Below are positions 34,765 to 47,429 of a stretch of 64,000 bases of DNA, one piece after another. Made by a program: the position numbers and the translations under genes. Below the pieces are notes generated by a model that had not been told where the DNA came from, did not search any database, and saw only the letters and a program-made list of their open reading frames with translations. The DNA is from Paramecium pentaurelia (Eukaryota > Ciliophora > Oligohymenophorea > Peniculida > Parameciidae). Location: assembly GCA_905183005.1 (NCBI GenBank), contig CAJJDO010000030.1:565598-629597 (forward strand), given 5' to 3'. Each line of letters starts with the position of its first letter. Positions within the stretch are counted from its first letter, which is position 1.

Positions 34765-36783
34765 ATGCATAGAAAATTAACCAATTTACTATCCAAGTCT
34801 AATTAAAAGCAACCAATGATGTCTCCTAAAAGCAATTCAAGTACTGATATAACACAATTTAATGTTGTATTGATTTTCATTTACAATAGTTACATAAATA
34901 AATTATAAACATTATAGAATGCAAAAATAAAGATGCTGATATTCAAAAAATAATGGAAACTATATAATTAATGTCTAAAGAATTGGAAAAAGCTTCTTAA
35001 AGAGAATTAGAATTAGGATATAAAGAGCGTTAATTATAGAAGACATTATAGTTGTATAATTAATTAGAAACAAGTTATGAAGTTTTAAAAAAGAAGAATG
35101 AAGACTTAGAAATTTAAAATAAAAATCTTAAAAGTAAGATAGAAGAATTAATACATTAAAATTAATAAAATTATCATAAATATTAAATCTAAACAAAGTT
35201 AAGCGGTGATTTAAATTAGAAAGTATCAAATTTAGAACAAAGATTAGATATTATATTAGAATGTGATTATCCTACTGAAAATGCAATTATTAGAAAATCT
35301 TTAATTGATTTAGTTAAAGAATGTGAAAAATAAAAAAGAGAATTACAACTTAAAAATTAAGAAATTATTAAATTGTAGGAATAAAATAAATTTTCTCAAT
35401 CAAGAATCAATAAATTAAATTAGAAATTAGAAATTATGAAAAAAAAGATTTCAGTAAGAGATATGGAAAACATAGCTTCTGAAAGAACAGAAACTATTTC
35501 ATTTGATGATTTATAATAAGATCCAACTTAATTATTAATTAGATATTAACCTTGTGATAATTTAGATTATAGAATTAATGCATTAAAAATTGAATTTGCA
35601 GATATTATTAAAGAATTAGAAGAATAAGGAACTTCTTTATTTACATAAAAAATGATGCAATCTTCTTAAAAATAACTAAGAGAATAAATTTAATTAATTA
35701 CTTCTTAATATTTATCATTCAAAGATTTCTCTGGAAAATTGAATATGATGTTGAAATAATTGATCTAATTATTCCAAATTGATAATTTATAAACATAATT
35801 GTAATTTATTGCTTAAAACTTTAAACATATTTTTATGTGTTAGAATACAAGATTTTGGATACTTGATGCCTAAATAGGAATCCTATATACAAATAATAAT
35901 TAAAGAGCTATTATTAATAAAGGATCTTTTAATGAATTAATAAGATTATTAAAGCCAATACATAAAAGAGAATATAATTTGTTATGTCATACAAATGAAA
36001 ACATTACTCTATACACAAATTAATGTTTATTGTATCCAATATATAATCAAAATTAATAATTGATTGGAATATTAGAAATAAGTAATGCAGTTAGTGACTT
36101 CTTCTCTTTTGATGAAGAATACTTTGGTGTAATATTAGCTAAGTTTTGTGAGTTAGTAATCTAAAATTATATACAAAATAGTTTATTTTAAATTACTTAA
36201 AAGTTTGATTCAATGATTTAATCAGCATTTAATGAACTTTTAAAATGTAAATCAAAATTTGAATTATTTAAAACAATAAGACATTAAATGGAAATCATAT
36301 TAACTGTTTAACTCATTGCTTTCTATTTTATTGAAAATAATTAATTTCTAACCTATAAAACAATAGATTATAGTTGGGATGGCACAAATCATAATAAAAT
36401 ATCCTCAAAAGGATCTGTTCTTAATTAACCAATCCTTTTAAATTAAAAAGGAATTGCTAAATTAGTATGTGATAGAAAAAAAGTATTAATATTAATATTA
36501 TTAGGAATTGATAGTAATGAATACAAGAAAATGCACAGAATTTGATGACACAATTGATATTGATTCTATATTACCTGTATTAATTCACCCTATCATTTGT
36601 GAAGATTAAGTTATTGCAGTATTTGAAGTTCCTATTAAATCAAGAAATCTCTTTAGATAAGAAAGAGATAAAATTATGATAGGAAATACAGAAACATTAG
36701 GACCTGATGTAAGTTTTGAGGTCTTAATAAGAAGAATAGATTCCATATTTATGAGTGCTATTACAATTATGAAATAAAAATGA
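34765..36783 (+). CDS. coiled-coil protein with GAF-like domains
   Basis: A 656-residue protein; introns at 34864-34889 (26 nt) and after position 36480 (22 nt) leave a whole frame. An N-terminal coiled coil (about 40-250) is followed by a helix bundle and then a region of GAF character: TRFWILDAQIGILYT, NENITLYTNQCLLYPIY, LIGILEISNAVSDFFSFDEE, EYFGVILAKFCELVI. A second, weaker copy near the C-terminus reads DSILPVLIHPIICEDQVIAVFEV. GAF domains bind cyclic nucleotides or small ligands or simply dimerise. No catalytic domain is fused. Function unknown. Confidence 0.65.
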
Positions 36784-36824
36784 GTATAATATTTTTTAAT
36801 AAATTAATATTACAAATTTAAAGA

Positions 36825-37688
36825 ATGATTATTGAACTTACAAAAGAATAGTTAGCCTATATTAAAACAAGATTACCATTTGATTATTATTTAATGAGAG
36901 TAATAATCAATTTAATAATAAGAAAGGTGAATAAAGATAAGATAGTGATGGTCTCAATCCAATATAAGAGGAGGAGAGAAATAAATGTATAAAAATCCTT
37001 GATGATTTAAAAAGAACTGATTAATATAAATAGTTGACTAATAAAGAAATGATAAATACATTCAATAAATAATTTACTAGATAATTTATGAAAAATGATG
37101 AATAATATAAAAAAATGAAAAATGAACAATTAATCAAAATGTATATTTTAATTATCATAAAATAGGACAAATATAATAGCTAGATTTTATAAAGATTTGA
37201 ATTCATTATTTATAAGAAGTAAAATATTATCAACTCATTCTGAATCAATGAAATTAGTTGATGAATTAGAATAAAAATTTAAAATTTTATTTGAACCACT
37301 TTAAAAAAAATGTTAGGAGTAAATGCAAAAACATTTATAACAATTACTTAATGGAGAAATTAAAAACAAAATAATTATTAAACATAAACAACCTCAAAGC
37401 GATTAAGAAAAGAAAGATTTATATGAAAAATTAAACAAGTTATCTTCAAGTTCATTAAGATAAATTCTAAAATATTTAAATGTTAAAAATTAAGGAGAAT
37501 TTCAATTTGATATAGAAAAATTAGACACTATTTAATTTAGAAAATTATATTAATTTGTAAAAAGAAGAACAGAAAGAAAAGCTTTAACTAAACAGTTATA
37601 AAAATATTGCAAAGATCAAAATCTTGATTAAGATGAATATTCTTATCAATCCTTTTTATCAGATTCAAATGAGTTATTATTAAATTGA
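36825..37688 (+). CDS. NET-domain (bromodomain extra-terminal) protein
   Basis: A 271-residue protein, introns of 23 and 25 nt, whole frame. Residues about 180-245 (DLYEKLNKLSSSSLRQILKY, FQFDIEKLDTIQFRKLYQFV, KRRTERKAL) match the NET domain of BET proteins (pattern L..KI..L....L..I..I........DIDKL....L.EL..FV). In BET proteins NET recruits chromatin factors. The part before it (RFYKDLNSLFIRSK, LVDELEQKFKILFEPL) is helical but I cannot call a bromodomain. It may be a BET-related chromatin protein that keeps only NET. 42 bp after the GAF-like gene. Confidence 0.65.
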
Positions 37689-37704
37689 ATTTAATTATTT
37701 AATT

Positions 37705-39012
37705 ATGGATTCCAAAAAAATCCAGTTTCTAGCAGGGTTAGTAGGAGGTGTATGTCTATCTTTACTAGGATAAAAATTAATATAACATAGAAAATAAAAA
37801 AATAAAGAGTTTCTAAAGTAAAACTATTAAGAAGAAGAAGAATAAGAGCTTCTTAAAGAATAATTAGTAAGAAACATATAATTTTTTGGTGAATCACAAA
37901 CAAAAATTGAAAAATCTCACATTATGGTTTTTGGTGTTGGTGGAGTAGGTAGTCATGTTGTTTCTGCTATATCTCGTTCAGGAGTGAAAAGAATTACAAT
38001 TATTGATTTTGATAGAGTTACTCTTTCCTCTTTAAATAGACATGCTATAGCTACTAGGAAAGATGTAGGTAAATCTAAAGTTGAAATATTCACTGATTTT
38101 ATTGCACAATTAAATCCAACCATTAAATTAAAAACAATTGAATCCTACATCACACCTGAAAATATTGGAAGTTTTTTTGAAGAAGATAAACCTGATTATG
38201 TCATAGATTGTATAGATAATATTGATGCAAAAATTGCTTTAATTACTTATTGTGTTAAAAATCAAATAAAAATTATTGTTTGTTGTGGGGCTGGAATGAA
38301 ATGTGATCCAACAAGAATACAAATAAGAGATATTAGTGAATCATAAAATGATGATTTAGCAAGAGCAATAAGAATGAGACTCAAAAAATTAGATATTAGA
38401 ACAGGATTTAATGTTGTCTATTCAACTGAAGTTACAGATAGATAATTATTACCATTATAAGAGTATTATTCTTATTAATTGTTATTAGACATTAAAAAGG
38501 TGATCCCGACAAATTTAGAGTCATGCCAAATTATCGGTTAAGAATTGTACCAGTATTTGGATGTATGCCAGCCTTATTTGCCTAAGCATTAGCTGCATAT
38601 GTCTTATGTGATATAGCCGGTTGTGCACCTGCTACTCTATGCTAAAATGATATTAAAATGCCTTACTTTATATAATAAATTTAATTGCTAGCTTAGTAAG
38701 CTAAAAAAAACAATGTAGATCTAAATATAGATATTGAAGATTTAGTTGTGATTTATAAAGCATATAATGGCTAATGCTTAGTTAAAGGTATAATTATTTT
38801 TTTTAATTGTAGATAAAAAAGCTAGACCTATTGAATTTATTTAATTTGATAAATCGAAAGATATAACCCCAAAAAATATAATTTTGTTATCATCCGAAGA
38901 AGCTAAGAAGCACAAAGAAGGAAAAATTATCTATACTTAAACACTTTTAGATAGAAAATTACAATATGACCAATTGATTTAAGAAAATTTAGGGAAAAGA
39001 ATTATTATTTGA
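37705..39012 (+). CDS. tRNA threonylcarbamoyladenosine dehydratase (E1-like), membrane-anchored
   Basis: A 418-residue ThiF/E1-superfamily protein; introns of 26 and 25 nt leave a whole frame. The N-terminus has a membrane span (FLAGLVGGVCLSLLG) followed by a charged stretch, like yeast Tcd1/Tcd2 in the mitochondrial outer membrane. Then RNIQFFGESQTKIEKSHI, the nucleotide-binding MVFGVGGVGSHVVSAISRSG, ITIIDFDRVTLSSLNRHAIA, YVIDCIDNIDAKIALI, CCGAGMKCDPTRIQIRDI and PNYRLRIVPVFGCMP. It turns t6A at position 37 of ANN-decoding tRNAs into cyclic ct6A using ATP. Length and motif order fit TcdA/CsdL. The intron that splits the HQKGDPDKFRVMP block is needed to keep the conserved DPDKFRVMPNYRL. Confidence 0.9.
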
Positions 39013-39256
39013 TTTTTGTTTATTTTTATAATAGTATTTGGATTCTGAGAAATTTATTAACCATTATTATTTAATATAAATACTATGATCTAATCTACAA
39101 AAACAGTTCATCAATAGTATGAAACTTGATTAGATATTTTATTGTTTTCCAATTTTAGCTTAACAACTCAAAATATTTTTTATTTATTAATTATAACTTA
39201 AGGTAAGCTTAATTTTAAAATTGCATTATAATAATCTACTAAAATGTGAAGACTAC

Positions 39257-40132
39257 TCAATTCATAAAGGTATCAACAGCAGTGATCTTATGAAATGATG
39301 GATAAAACATTTTAGAAAGTTGATAGAATTTCATATCATTATTTTTTTAAATATGTATTTCGTTTGTTTAATTTAAAATGGGGTCAAGTTCCGGAATAGG
39401 GTTCTTCCCCACAACCAATTATATTGGTTTAAACTTGGAAAGTTTTGAATTAAATGGTTTTTATTACTTTCGTAATAAAATATTTTTTTTGTTTTTAATT
39501 TATTAAATATTGATGTAAAATAATTAATATTATGGGTTTTTCATTATAAATAAATTAATGTGTAGTTAAAAAAAGTGATTATATTAACAATTTTAAGAAA
39601 TTTATTTTGAAAAGACAAAATTAATTTCATCAATATTTCTTTTTTGATAGTTTTTGAACATTAACTTAAATACTACTGTCCATTTTTTATTCTGCAAAAC
39701 TTAGCTAAGCTTTTTTTTCACTAAACATTTACTAAAAGATGTTACTTTTTATATTTCTAATCTTTTCTTTGATGATAATATTTTAAAATCTCTGTGCATG
39801 TCTAAGATTATAAATTTTTTTACATACTCTTCCATTATTTCAGTATAACGCAATATATATTCCTAATAAATTTTATGACAGGTTAAATTCCATGTTTATC
39901 AAACTTAAAGTTAAAGTGTCATATATTTAGAATTTCTTTATCGGGTTTTCTTTCAGACAATATTTTTGATATAATATTTTAATGAAAGTTTTTTCAAAAT
40001 TATCAGGATCAAATGTGATTCTTAATCGTATATCAAACCTGTTAAATTATGAGAACTGAAATAATTAAAATTTTTCATCTCTTTGATTAAATATTTTGGT
40101 TGGGTTAGAAAATAATTTTTTAAATTTTGAAA
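39257..40132 (-). pseudogene. unidentified gene, broken by at least one frameshift
   Basis: Two minus-strand frames look coding. The upstream one (about 40130-39870) contains FSNPTKIFNQRDEKFQLF and RFDIRLRITFDPDNFEKTF. The downstream one (about 39895-39257) contains TEIMEEYVKKFIILDMHRDF, QNKKWTVVFKLMFKNYQK and, near its end, FKPIQLVVGKNPIPELDP before a TGA at 39257-39259. No intron I could find joins them, so a +1 shift near 39880 is needed. The GC-richer block at 39380-39440 is part of the second frame. No start codon is evident; upstream the frame stays open past 40306 into sequence shared with the MORN gene at 9 kb. No family recognised. Confidence 0.4.
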
Positions 40133-40254
40133 ATTAAATATATATTAAATCATTTATCACTAACTTATATTTTTTCCTATAATTCAAGTTGGCTTTTATT
40201 GTCTATTTTTATTTCTAGGTACCGATATTGATAAATAATAGGAAGATATACTTA

Positions 40255-40306
40255 TTTCTTTCTTGCTCTCTTTTTCTTTTTGCTTAAACAATTTAGTGCA
40301 ACAATT
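40255..40306 (-). repeat. 52-bp segment shared with the decayed MORN gene at 9189-9240
   Basis: Differs from 9189-9240 at three positions in 52. On the minus strand both encode LLxQIVQAKRKREQERN, a charged coiled coil. Confidence 0.8.
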
Positions 40307-40479
40307 ATTTAATATATTTTAAATAATTTATAAATTATAAACAAAGTAAATATATTTCAATAGTTTTATAATTTAATTATTATTTTTATTCAAATGATTT
40401 AGATATTAAATTTCTACATCTCATCTTAAATATTATTTTCTATTTTCTCTATTTTTACCAACAAGATCACACAAAGCAA

Positions 40480-40860
40480 AATAAGAGATACTTAATGTTG
40501 TAAATATCAAATCTCATATTATGTATCTTTCATTTCTTCCAACCATGATCATACATTTAAATGGTCATAACGTGCTATTTCTGAAATTTTCTAATTTCTT
40601 TATATAATTTTCCTTTACTTCTAACAATTAGATTAAAGTTTTTTGACTAACCATGCTACACCATCGGCATATCCCTTAATTTACTCTTATTCTTTTAGTA
40701 TAATAATCCTCTTGTTCTTTTCTCGAAAATTTCCCTTACCATTTTTCCAATTTTCCTGAATTTATATAACTCCATTCTGTTGTTTTATGACAAAAAAACT
40801 AATCAAAATGGAAATTTACAAATTAAAAGAAATAATAATTAAGAATATTTATTATGGTTT
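40480..40860 (-). pseudogene. possible decayed MORN-like fragment
   Basis: Short stretches such as QENWKNGKGN and KGYADGVAW in one frame and GKFSRKEQEDYY in another suggest a degraded repeat protein related to the MORN-like genes at 8.8 and 47.4 kb. TGAs and frame changes prevent a complete reading. Weak evidence. Confidence 0.25.
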
Positions 40861-40968
40861 TTAACAATTTTAAATCCCAATAGAATTATTTACTCATAAT
40901 ATTTTTATTCACTTACTTTTAATAAATTTGAATGATATTTGTTTGATAAAAAATACATAAAATAAAAA

Positions 40969-43745
40969 TCATTTCGTTTCTATTTCATAAATCGAATATG
41001 TTTTTAAGCTAGATTCCCAAAAAGCTAAATATTTAGAATCTTTTGTCATTGAACCCTAAATTGAATTACTTGGTTACTTCAATTTATTAACTATTTTATA
41101 CTTACCGTCCCTTTATTCCCTTAAAAGATATATATACAATTTATGTCGAATAAGAATTAAGTTTTACTCTATATTGTATAATATGGGAAACAGATTCAAA
41201 TCAAATACTTCTTCTTCATCATTTTCTAATTCTATTGTTTTAGTTGTATTTTCTATAAAGGTTCCCTCTTATAGTTCAAAGATTCTTACACAATTTTTCT
41301 TTGATATATCACCACTCACCCAAATAAATAAATTGTCCTTTAAGAAACATACTTTTGTTCCATATTCATCCTAAGATTGTGTAACAACATTTAAATATTC
41401 CCATTAATTAGACTTGTTCTTTAACCATATTAAAATTTATTTATCATCCCCACAAGCAACTAAACTAGTTTCAGAAAAATTCAATGTTATACTATTTAAA
41501 CAACATTTACTTTCATTTAATGATTACTATAATTTGAGTTCATTATTATTAATATCGAAATTCCAAATTTTAATTGATTTATCTTAACTACTTGAAATTA
41601 ATTACCTCTCATCTTTACTTAATAAAATACATTCAATTTAATCAGTATGATCTTAATATGGTTAAGATGATTTCCATTATTTAAAATTAAGTTGTTTCCA
41701 ACATCTAATAGAAAAATCTCCAGAACCAGAAATGAAACTATTATTCGAATTAGCGAATGTAAGACATCTAATTGTATCAGTATGTCCTTTCAATTTCAAA
41801 ACTTCTTTAATTTTATCATTTTAAAAGTCCCAAACTTTAATATCTTTTCCACTTCCAGAAATCATAAGATTTCCAATATTATTGAATGAAATTGCAAAGC
41901 AATCATCATATTAATAGGATTTATTATTAATTAATTTAAGATTAACTGGATCATCGATTAATTATTTAATCTCTTAAGTTTCTTCTTTAACTTAGTTATG
42001 AATAAGAATCTACAATTATTTTTTTAGTTCTGTTATGAGCAATTTGTAATTTGAATTAAAGTTTAAAATTTTTTGAGTAGTTTTAGTAATCCAAGATTGA
42101 TTAATTTATTTAATTTCCTTTAAAATTTCTTAATTTTATTCATTTTTATGTTAATTTTATATAAGTAGTTCTATTTCATCAAAGAAACTATAAGTTACAG
42201 TTTATTCTCCAATCTGATTAAGAACTTTGATCCATTCTTCAGAATTTCCTATTAATGAGTCAATAATTGAAATAAAATTAGATTTTATTTCAATAAAGCT
42301 TCTTTATATCATTTAAATTTATTCAATGTTATTTTCTATTAAATTTTGCTTATATTCTATTTATTTAATCTATTTATCATCAATTAATTATAAAACCTTT
42401 GTTAAACCTACCATTTTGACATTGGATTCAAAATCTTCTAAACAATCAGAACATAATAGCCTCTCATTATTGGTCAATTTTTAATCAAAAACAACCATTT
42501 GTATTGGTGATTTGTGTTTCTTTGAACATTACAGGTCAACATCTTANTAACAACATTTAAATATTCCCATTAATTAGACTTGTTCTTTAACCATATTAAA
42601 ATTTATTTATCATCCCCACAAGCAACTAAACTAGTTTCAGAAAAATTCAATGTTATACTATTTAAACAACATTTACTTTCATTTAATGATTACTATAATT
42701 TGAGTTCATTATTATTAATATCGAAATTCCAAATTTTAATTGATTTATCTTAACTACTTGAAATTAATTACCTCTCATCTTTACTTAATAAAATACATTC
42801 AATTTAATCAGTATGATCTTAATATGGTTAAGATGATTTCCATTATTTAAAATTAAGTTGTTTCCAACATCTAATAGAAAAATCTCCAGAACCAGAAATG
42901 AAACTATTATTCGAATTAGCGAATGTAAGACATCTAATTGTATCAGTATGTCCTTTCAATTTCAAAACTTCTTTAATTTTATCATTTTAAAAGTCCCAAA
43001 CTTTAATATCTTTTCCACTTCCAGAAATCATAAGATTTCCAATATTATTGAATGAAATTGCAAAGCAATCATCATATTAATAGGATTTATTATTAATTAA
43101 TTTAAGATTAACTGGATCATCGATTAATTATTTAATCTCTTAAGTTTCTTCTTTAACTTAGTTATGAATAAGAATCTACAATTATTTTTTTAGTTCTGTT
43201 ATGAGCAATTTGTAATTTGAATTAAAGTTTAAAATTTTTTGAGTAGTTTTAGTAATCCAAGATTGATTAATTTATTTAATTTCCTTTAAAATTTCTTAAT
43301 TTTATTCATTTTTATGTTAATTTTATATAAGTAGTTCTATTTCATCAAAGAAACTATAAGTTACAGTTTATTCTCCAATCTGATTAAGAACTTTGATCCA
43401 TTCTTCAGAATTTCCTATTAATGAGTCAATAATTGAAATAAAATTAGATTTTATTTCAATAAAGCTTCTTTATATCATTTAAATTTATTCAATGTTATTT
43501 TCTATTAAATTTTGCTTATATTCTATTTATTTAATCTATTTATCATCAATTAATTATAAAACCTTTGTTAAACCTACCATTTTGACATTGGATTCAAAAT
43601 CTTCTAAACAATCAGAACATAATAGCCTCTCATTATTGGTCAATTTTTAATCAAAAACAACCATTTGTATTGGTGATTTGTGTTTCTTTGAACATTACAG
43701 GTCAACATCTTATTCTATCATTATTGATTTCATCAATTTACTCAT
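40969..43745 (-). CDS. zinc-finger, coiled-coil and WD40 protein (split by an assembly duplication)
   Basis: After removing the 1,166-bp artefact (one repeat copy plus the N), a single uninterrupted frame of 537 codons remains, with no intron. Order: a Cys/His cluster DLQCSKKHKSPIQ ... LLCSDCLEDFES (about 14-55, B-box-like), a helical region to about 240, then WD40 repeats: MISGSGKDIKVWDFQND, LKGHTDTIRCLTF, FISGSGDFSIRCWKQ, LISSSQDKSIKIWNF, LVACGDDKQILIW, and a last blade KDSKYLAFWESSLKTYSI. WD40 propellers are protein-binding platforms. Close paralogue of 61979-63625 (same order, same CxxxH...CxxC spacing). As printed, the sequence reads twice through part of the gene. Confidence 0.8.
41382..42546. 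repeat. assembly duplication 2, left copy (1,165 bp)
   Basis: Identical, as far as I can compare by eye, to 42548-43712, with one N between them. Both copies lie wholly inside the WD40 gene. Confidence 0.92.
42548..43712. repeat. assembly duplication 2, right copy (1,165 bp)
   Basis: Copy of 41382-42546. Sequence past 43712 gives the true 5' end of the WD40 gene and sequence before 41382 its 3' end. Confidence 0.92.
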
Positions 43746-44646
43746 ATTAAAATTTTAATAATTTCTAATTAAAATTGACAAATATATACAAAAAGTATTA
43801 AATGTATTAATCAGATTATTAATTTTCTAAATGGAATTCTATCAACAAAAAAATTGAATATTTTTGTACTCTAATTTTATTGTATTTATTTTTGTAATAT
43901 ATAATAATATCATAAATAAATAATTGACATTAAGAATTAAAATTTATTTCAATAATCAATACCAAAGTTTGGATATTAATCACCTTTAAAAATAAAAAGT
44001 CTCATATTACATATTAATAATTTAATGAACATTTGTTAAACTAATATTCCATTATTGATAATTTAAAACAACAGTCATCATATAATTATTTTAAAATAAC
44101 CATAATCATCTCTAATATATTTTGTTTTCCATCATATAAGAATATCATTCAATTCTTTTGGTTCTAAATAAATCATTTCTTAATTGATTATTTTTTTATT
44201 TAATCAATTCATTAAATCACAAATAAATATTATATAATGTTTAAAAAAACTAAGAGAGGACTAAAAATTTCATAAATAGCATTTCGAAATGTTTAAATTA
44301 TTCGAAATATCAAATTATGATATGAATTGATTTGTTAAAAATATATACTTAACATTTTTTAATGATTCTGCAATTTTTAATGGTTTTGAATAGATATATA
44401 ATTAAATTCAACATAAATATGAAAAATTTTTATATAAGACTTAAATTGATAGGAAATAAAGAGAGTGGGTTTAATTTGATTTGAAGGCATAAGAATTTCT
44501 TTTATTATCATTAACTTCGTTATTTATTTTATTAATAAAATTTAATAATTAAAATCAATTAAATAAGAAATCATTATCATATTTAATTATGCTTATTGCT
44601 AAATTTTTGAATACTTTAGAAACTTGATGTATTAAATTAAACTGAA
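43746..44646. other. AT-rich stretch with a possible gene fragment
   Basis: Mostly featureless. On the minus strand 43949-44175 reads MIYLEPKELNDILI, then TGA, WKTKYIRDDYGYF, further TGAs and a last part ending GDQYPNFGIDY. Possibly a relic of a gene; no family can be named. Confidence 0.3.
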
Positions 44647-45798
44647 ATGAGCCAAATCAAATAAAACTTAAGAAAAAGGTAAACTAATCAAAAATTTGGA
44701 TTAGACCTTGATAATTAAATATTTAGAAGTCAAAATAACGTATCCTAGAGAACTAGAAGATAGGTAGTCATTTTAAAATAAGAAATTAAAAAAAAGAATA
44801 ATCTCTTAGAAAAAGTAACAGAGATTCAGAAGAATGATAAAGAGGTCAAATAAGTGGTTAAAGGAAAAACTAAAAAAGCATTAAAATCCTGTTTATAACA
44901 TGAATTTACAAAAGATGAACTTTTTCTTAATCATATTAGTATTGATAATTAAAAGATGGACAATTTTGAGAATAAGAAAATATTTTAAAATATATAAAGT
45001 TAAACTGGATCATAAAAAAATGAAGAGTCAAAAGAACAATATTAGAATGCAGAACAATAGAATTTTATACTTAATTTGATTGCATTATAAGCTAGATCAG
45101 AATTAAGATTTGAATTAGATTGGAAGAATCATGATATATGGAATTAAGAGATATCATAAAAGAACAATACTCTCTTTAAAATTTAATCTGATGAATCTTG
45201 TGATTTGGATTCAGTTATTTGTTATAGTTTCTTCTCTAATGATTATGAAAAACTTGAAAATTGTTAAATAAAAAAAAAGAATTCTAAAGATATCTAAAGA
45301 ATAAATTCAAAAATAGAAAAATTAGAGGAATAATATTCATAAGATTTGAATCAAGTTAAAATTGAAGAGAATAATCACATTAATAAAGATTATAATAAAA
45401 AGAGTTAATCAAATTAATTAAAAGTAAGTACTATAAGAATTTAATAGACACTAAAAGCCGAGGATTAATAAAGTAGTATTAAATAAAATGATGAGTCTGA
45501 TGAAATTAATAAATTTTATTATTTTCTTAATTAAGCTACATATGAAAATCCAAGTAGAACATCATGTAAAGAAATTCATAAATTAATAAGATAACGACAT
45601 GATAAAGTATTTTAATAGATATTATTATTTAAGTATTGTGTGGATGTGTTTATGATTGATGTTATATGGTCTGAATTACAATAATCAAAAGAATTAAAAG
45701 TTATAAGTTTTCAATAGTTTCTTAAATGCATTTAGGACATGCATGAATAAGATTTGTTATGGCTTGATCAATAAGGCAGAAAAGTGTATTTGATTTGA
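44647..45798 (+). CDS. unknown charged protein
   Basis: A single-exon 383-residue frame starting MSQIKQNLRKRQTNQKFGLD. The N-terminal 100 residues are basic; the middle is E/K/Q/N-rich with SDESCDLDSVICYSFFSND (about 207-225). The last 100 residues are more ordered: FYYFLNQATYENPSRTSC, KEIHKLIRQRHDKVFQQILL, FKYCVDVFMIDVIWSELQQS, FQQFLKCIQDMHEQDLLWL. This looks like a helical domain that I do not recognise. No introns are needed. Confidence 0.7.
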
Positions 45799-46769
45799 AT
45801 TAATAGAATATTTAATTTAACAATATATACATTATTATGAATAAAATAAATAAGATATTGCTACTTAAAAATATAATTATTATTTAATTACTATTTCCAA
45901 TTTTACATTTCTTTTAAGTCTTTATCTTATGATAACTACAAAAATTACTCTATTTTTTAGTTAAGATCTTGATCTTATTTAACCCTTAATTAAATCAAAA
46001 TTTAGAAATTCAAGTTAGAAATATTATAAATATAGATATATATTTTAATGTCTAATTTTTATGAACTTCTAATTATTTGTAATAAATTAATTTTTAGAAA
46101 TATTGAAAATTATTAGTATAATTAATAGAGAATAAAATGAGCTTATAATTTCCAATAAATTATAATTTCTTCGAAATTACTGGTATTTTAAAAAATAAAA
46201 ATATCATTATCTGATATAATAACTGAATCTATTAATTTTAAATTAATATATTCAGTTATGCCAATAATTATTATTACATACTCATATTAAATCCGTCAGT
46301 TACTTATAAAAATTACTCATTTTTTTTAAGAATGCATAATAAATTTTGATATCCCATTAAAAACAAACAATATCCCATTTATGGTACTTAATTAATTTCA
46401 ACTGATAATTGAAATATCTTACTATATAGCATATATTACCAATAATCAATATATTTTGATATCAGTAAATTCTAAAATCAATTATGAACAAACTAATATA
46501 TATTATAAATGATTGAAAATAAGTATCTTCAACATCAAATTATCGTTTTGCTATTTATGCTGTTAGATAACTACAGAGAAGTTCTCCAATTAATCTTTAT
46601 CCCTTGAAATTCAATTTAGATAACTTGTTATTGTTTTAATTTTTTAAAAATTAAATTTTAGAATTTTTATTAAAATAGCATATTTTTTGTATTTATATTT
46701 GTATTGATCAGAAATAGGTTATTTTATACAAACATGATTATTTAAAATTGATAATAAAATAAATAAAAA
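45799..46769. other. AT-rich stretch without a supported gene
   Basis: About 970 bp; I see no frame with coding composition and no RNA or repeat. Confidence 0.5.
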
Positions 46770-47057
46770 ATGGATGCAAAACAGTGCCGAACAATTCAAT
46801 TTCAAAGATAAAATAGATTCCATAATCAAATAGTAGAGAAGAGCTTAAAGGAATTTCTAATTTTCAATGGGAACATTACCTTCAGAGAAGCGATTTAAAG
46901 GACAAAAGAAAATTATAGAGATGCTAGATCTGGGGGAGAAATTGGAAGAGCTTTTATAGGAAATTCAAATAAATATCATCCAGGATTAGCATCGAATAAG
47001 ATTTAAAATAGGGTATAAAAAAGAAATCAATAAAAAAAAAATGAATTATTTAAATGA
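46770..47057 (+). CDS. small unknown protein
   Basis: A 95-residue frame without introns, starting MDAKQCRTIQFQRQNRF. It has a glycine-bearing centre (YRDARSGGEIGRAFIGNSNK, YHPGLASNKI) and a basic tail. The GC content is visibly above the flanks, supporting coding. No family recognised; it lies 370 bp before the repeat-protein gene. Confidence 0.55.
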
Positions 47058-47429
47058 TTAATTATGTGTACTTGAATTATATATTAATATTTTAATATAT
47101 TTTTTATAGCTATTATTAATATATATATAAATTATTTATATTAATATAATAATAAAATTATTCAGAAGTTTAGAAAATTAAATATCAATTTTATTTGAGA
47201 AATATTTCATATTCTATTTAAACATGAAAAGATTGTATAATAAATATTATCTATGAAGAATGAATAAAAAATAAAAAAAATAAAATAAATTTTAATTGTA
47301 ATATTTAGTAAAATTTTATTATTATTATATGAAATAATATCATTTACTTAATTTCTGATATTTTTATGATAATTTTTGTAGTATATTTAATTTTTAGATA
47401 TGAGATAAATTTAAATTAATTTTTAATTT

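Noticed and set aside
39380..39490. GC-richer block with hairpins (7-bp and 9-bp stems) followed by a T run, resembling a small structured RNA
   Set aside because: On the minus strand the same bases read as coherent protein sequence (LVVGKNPIPELDP) in a frame that is open on both sides, so coding explains the composition.
41692..43055. Two identical 65-residue plus-strand ORFs starting MFPTSNRK (41692 and 42858)
   Set aside because: Shadows of the minus-strand WD40 gene, seen twice because of the assembly duplication.
45421..45440. GTAAG...AG near 45427 as an intron
   Set aside because: Too short (about 14 nt) and the surrounding frame is already open.
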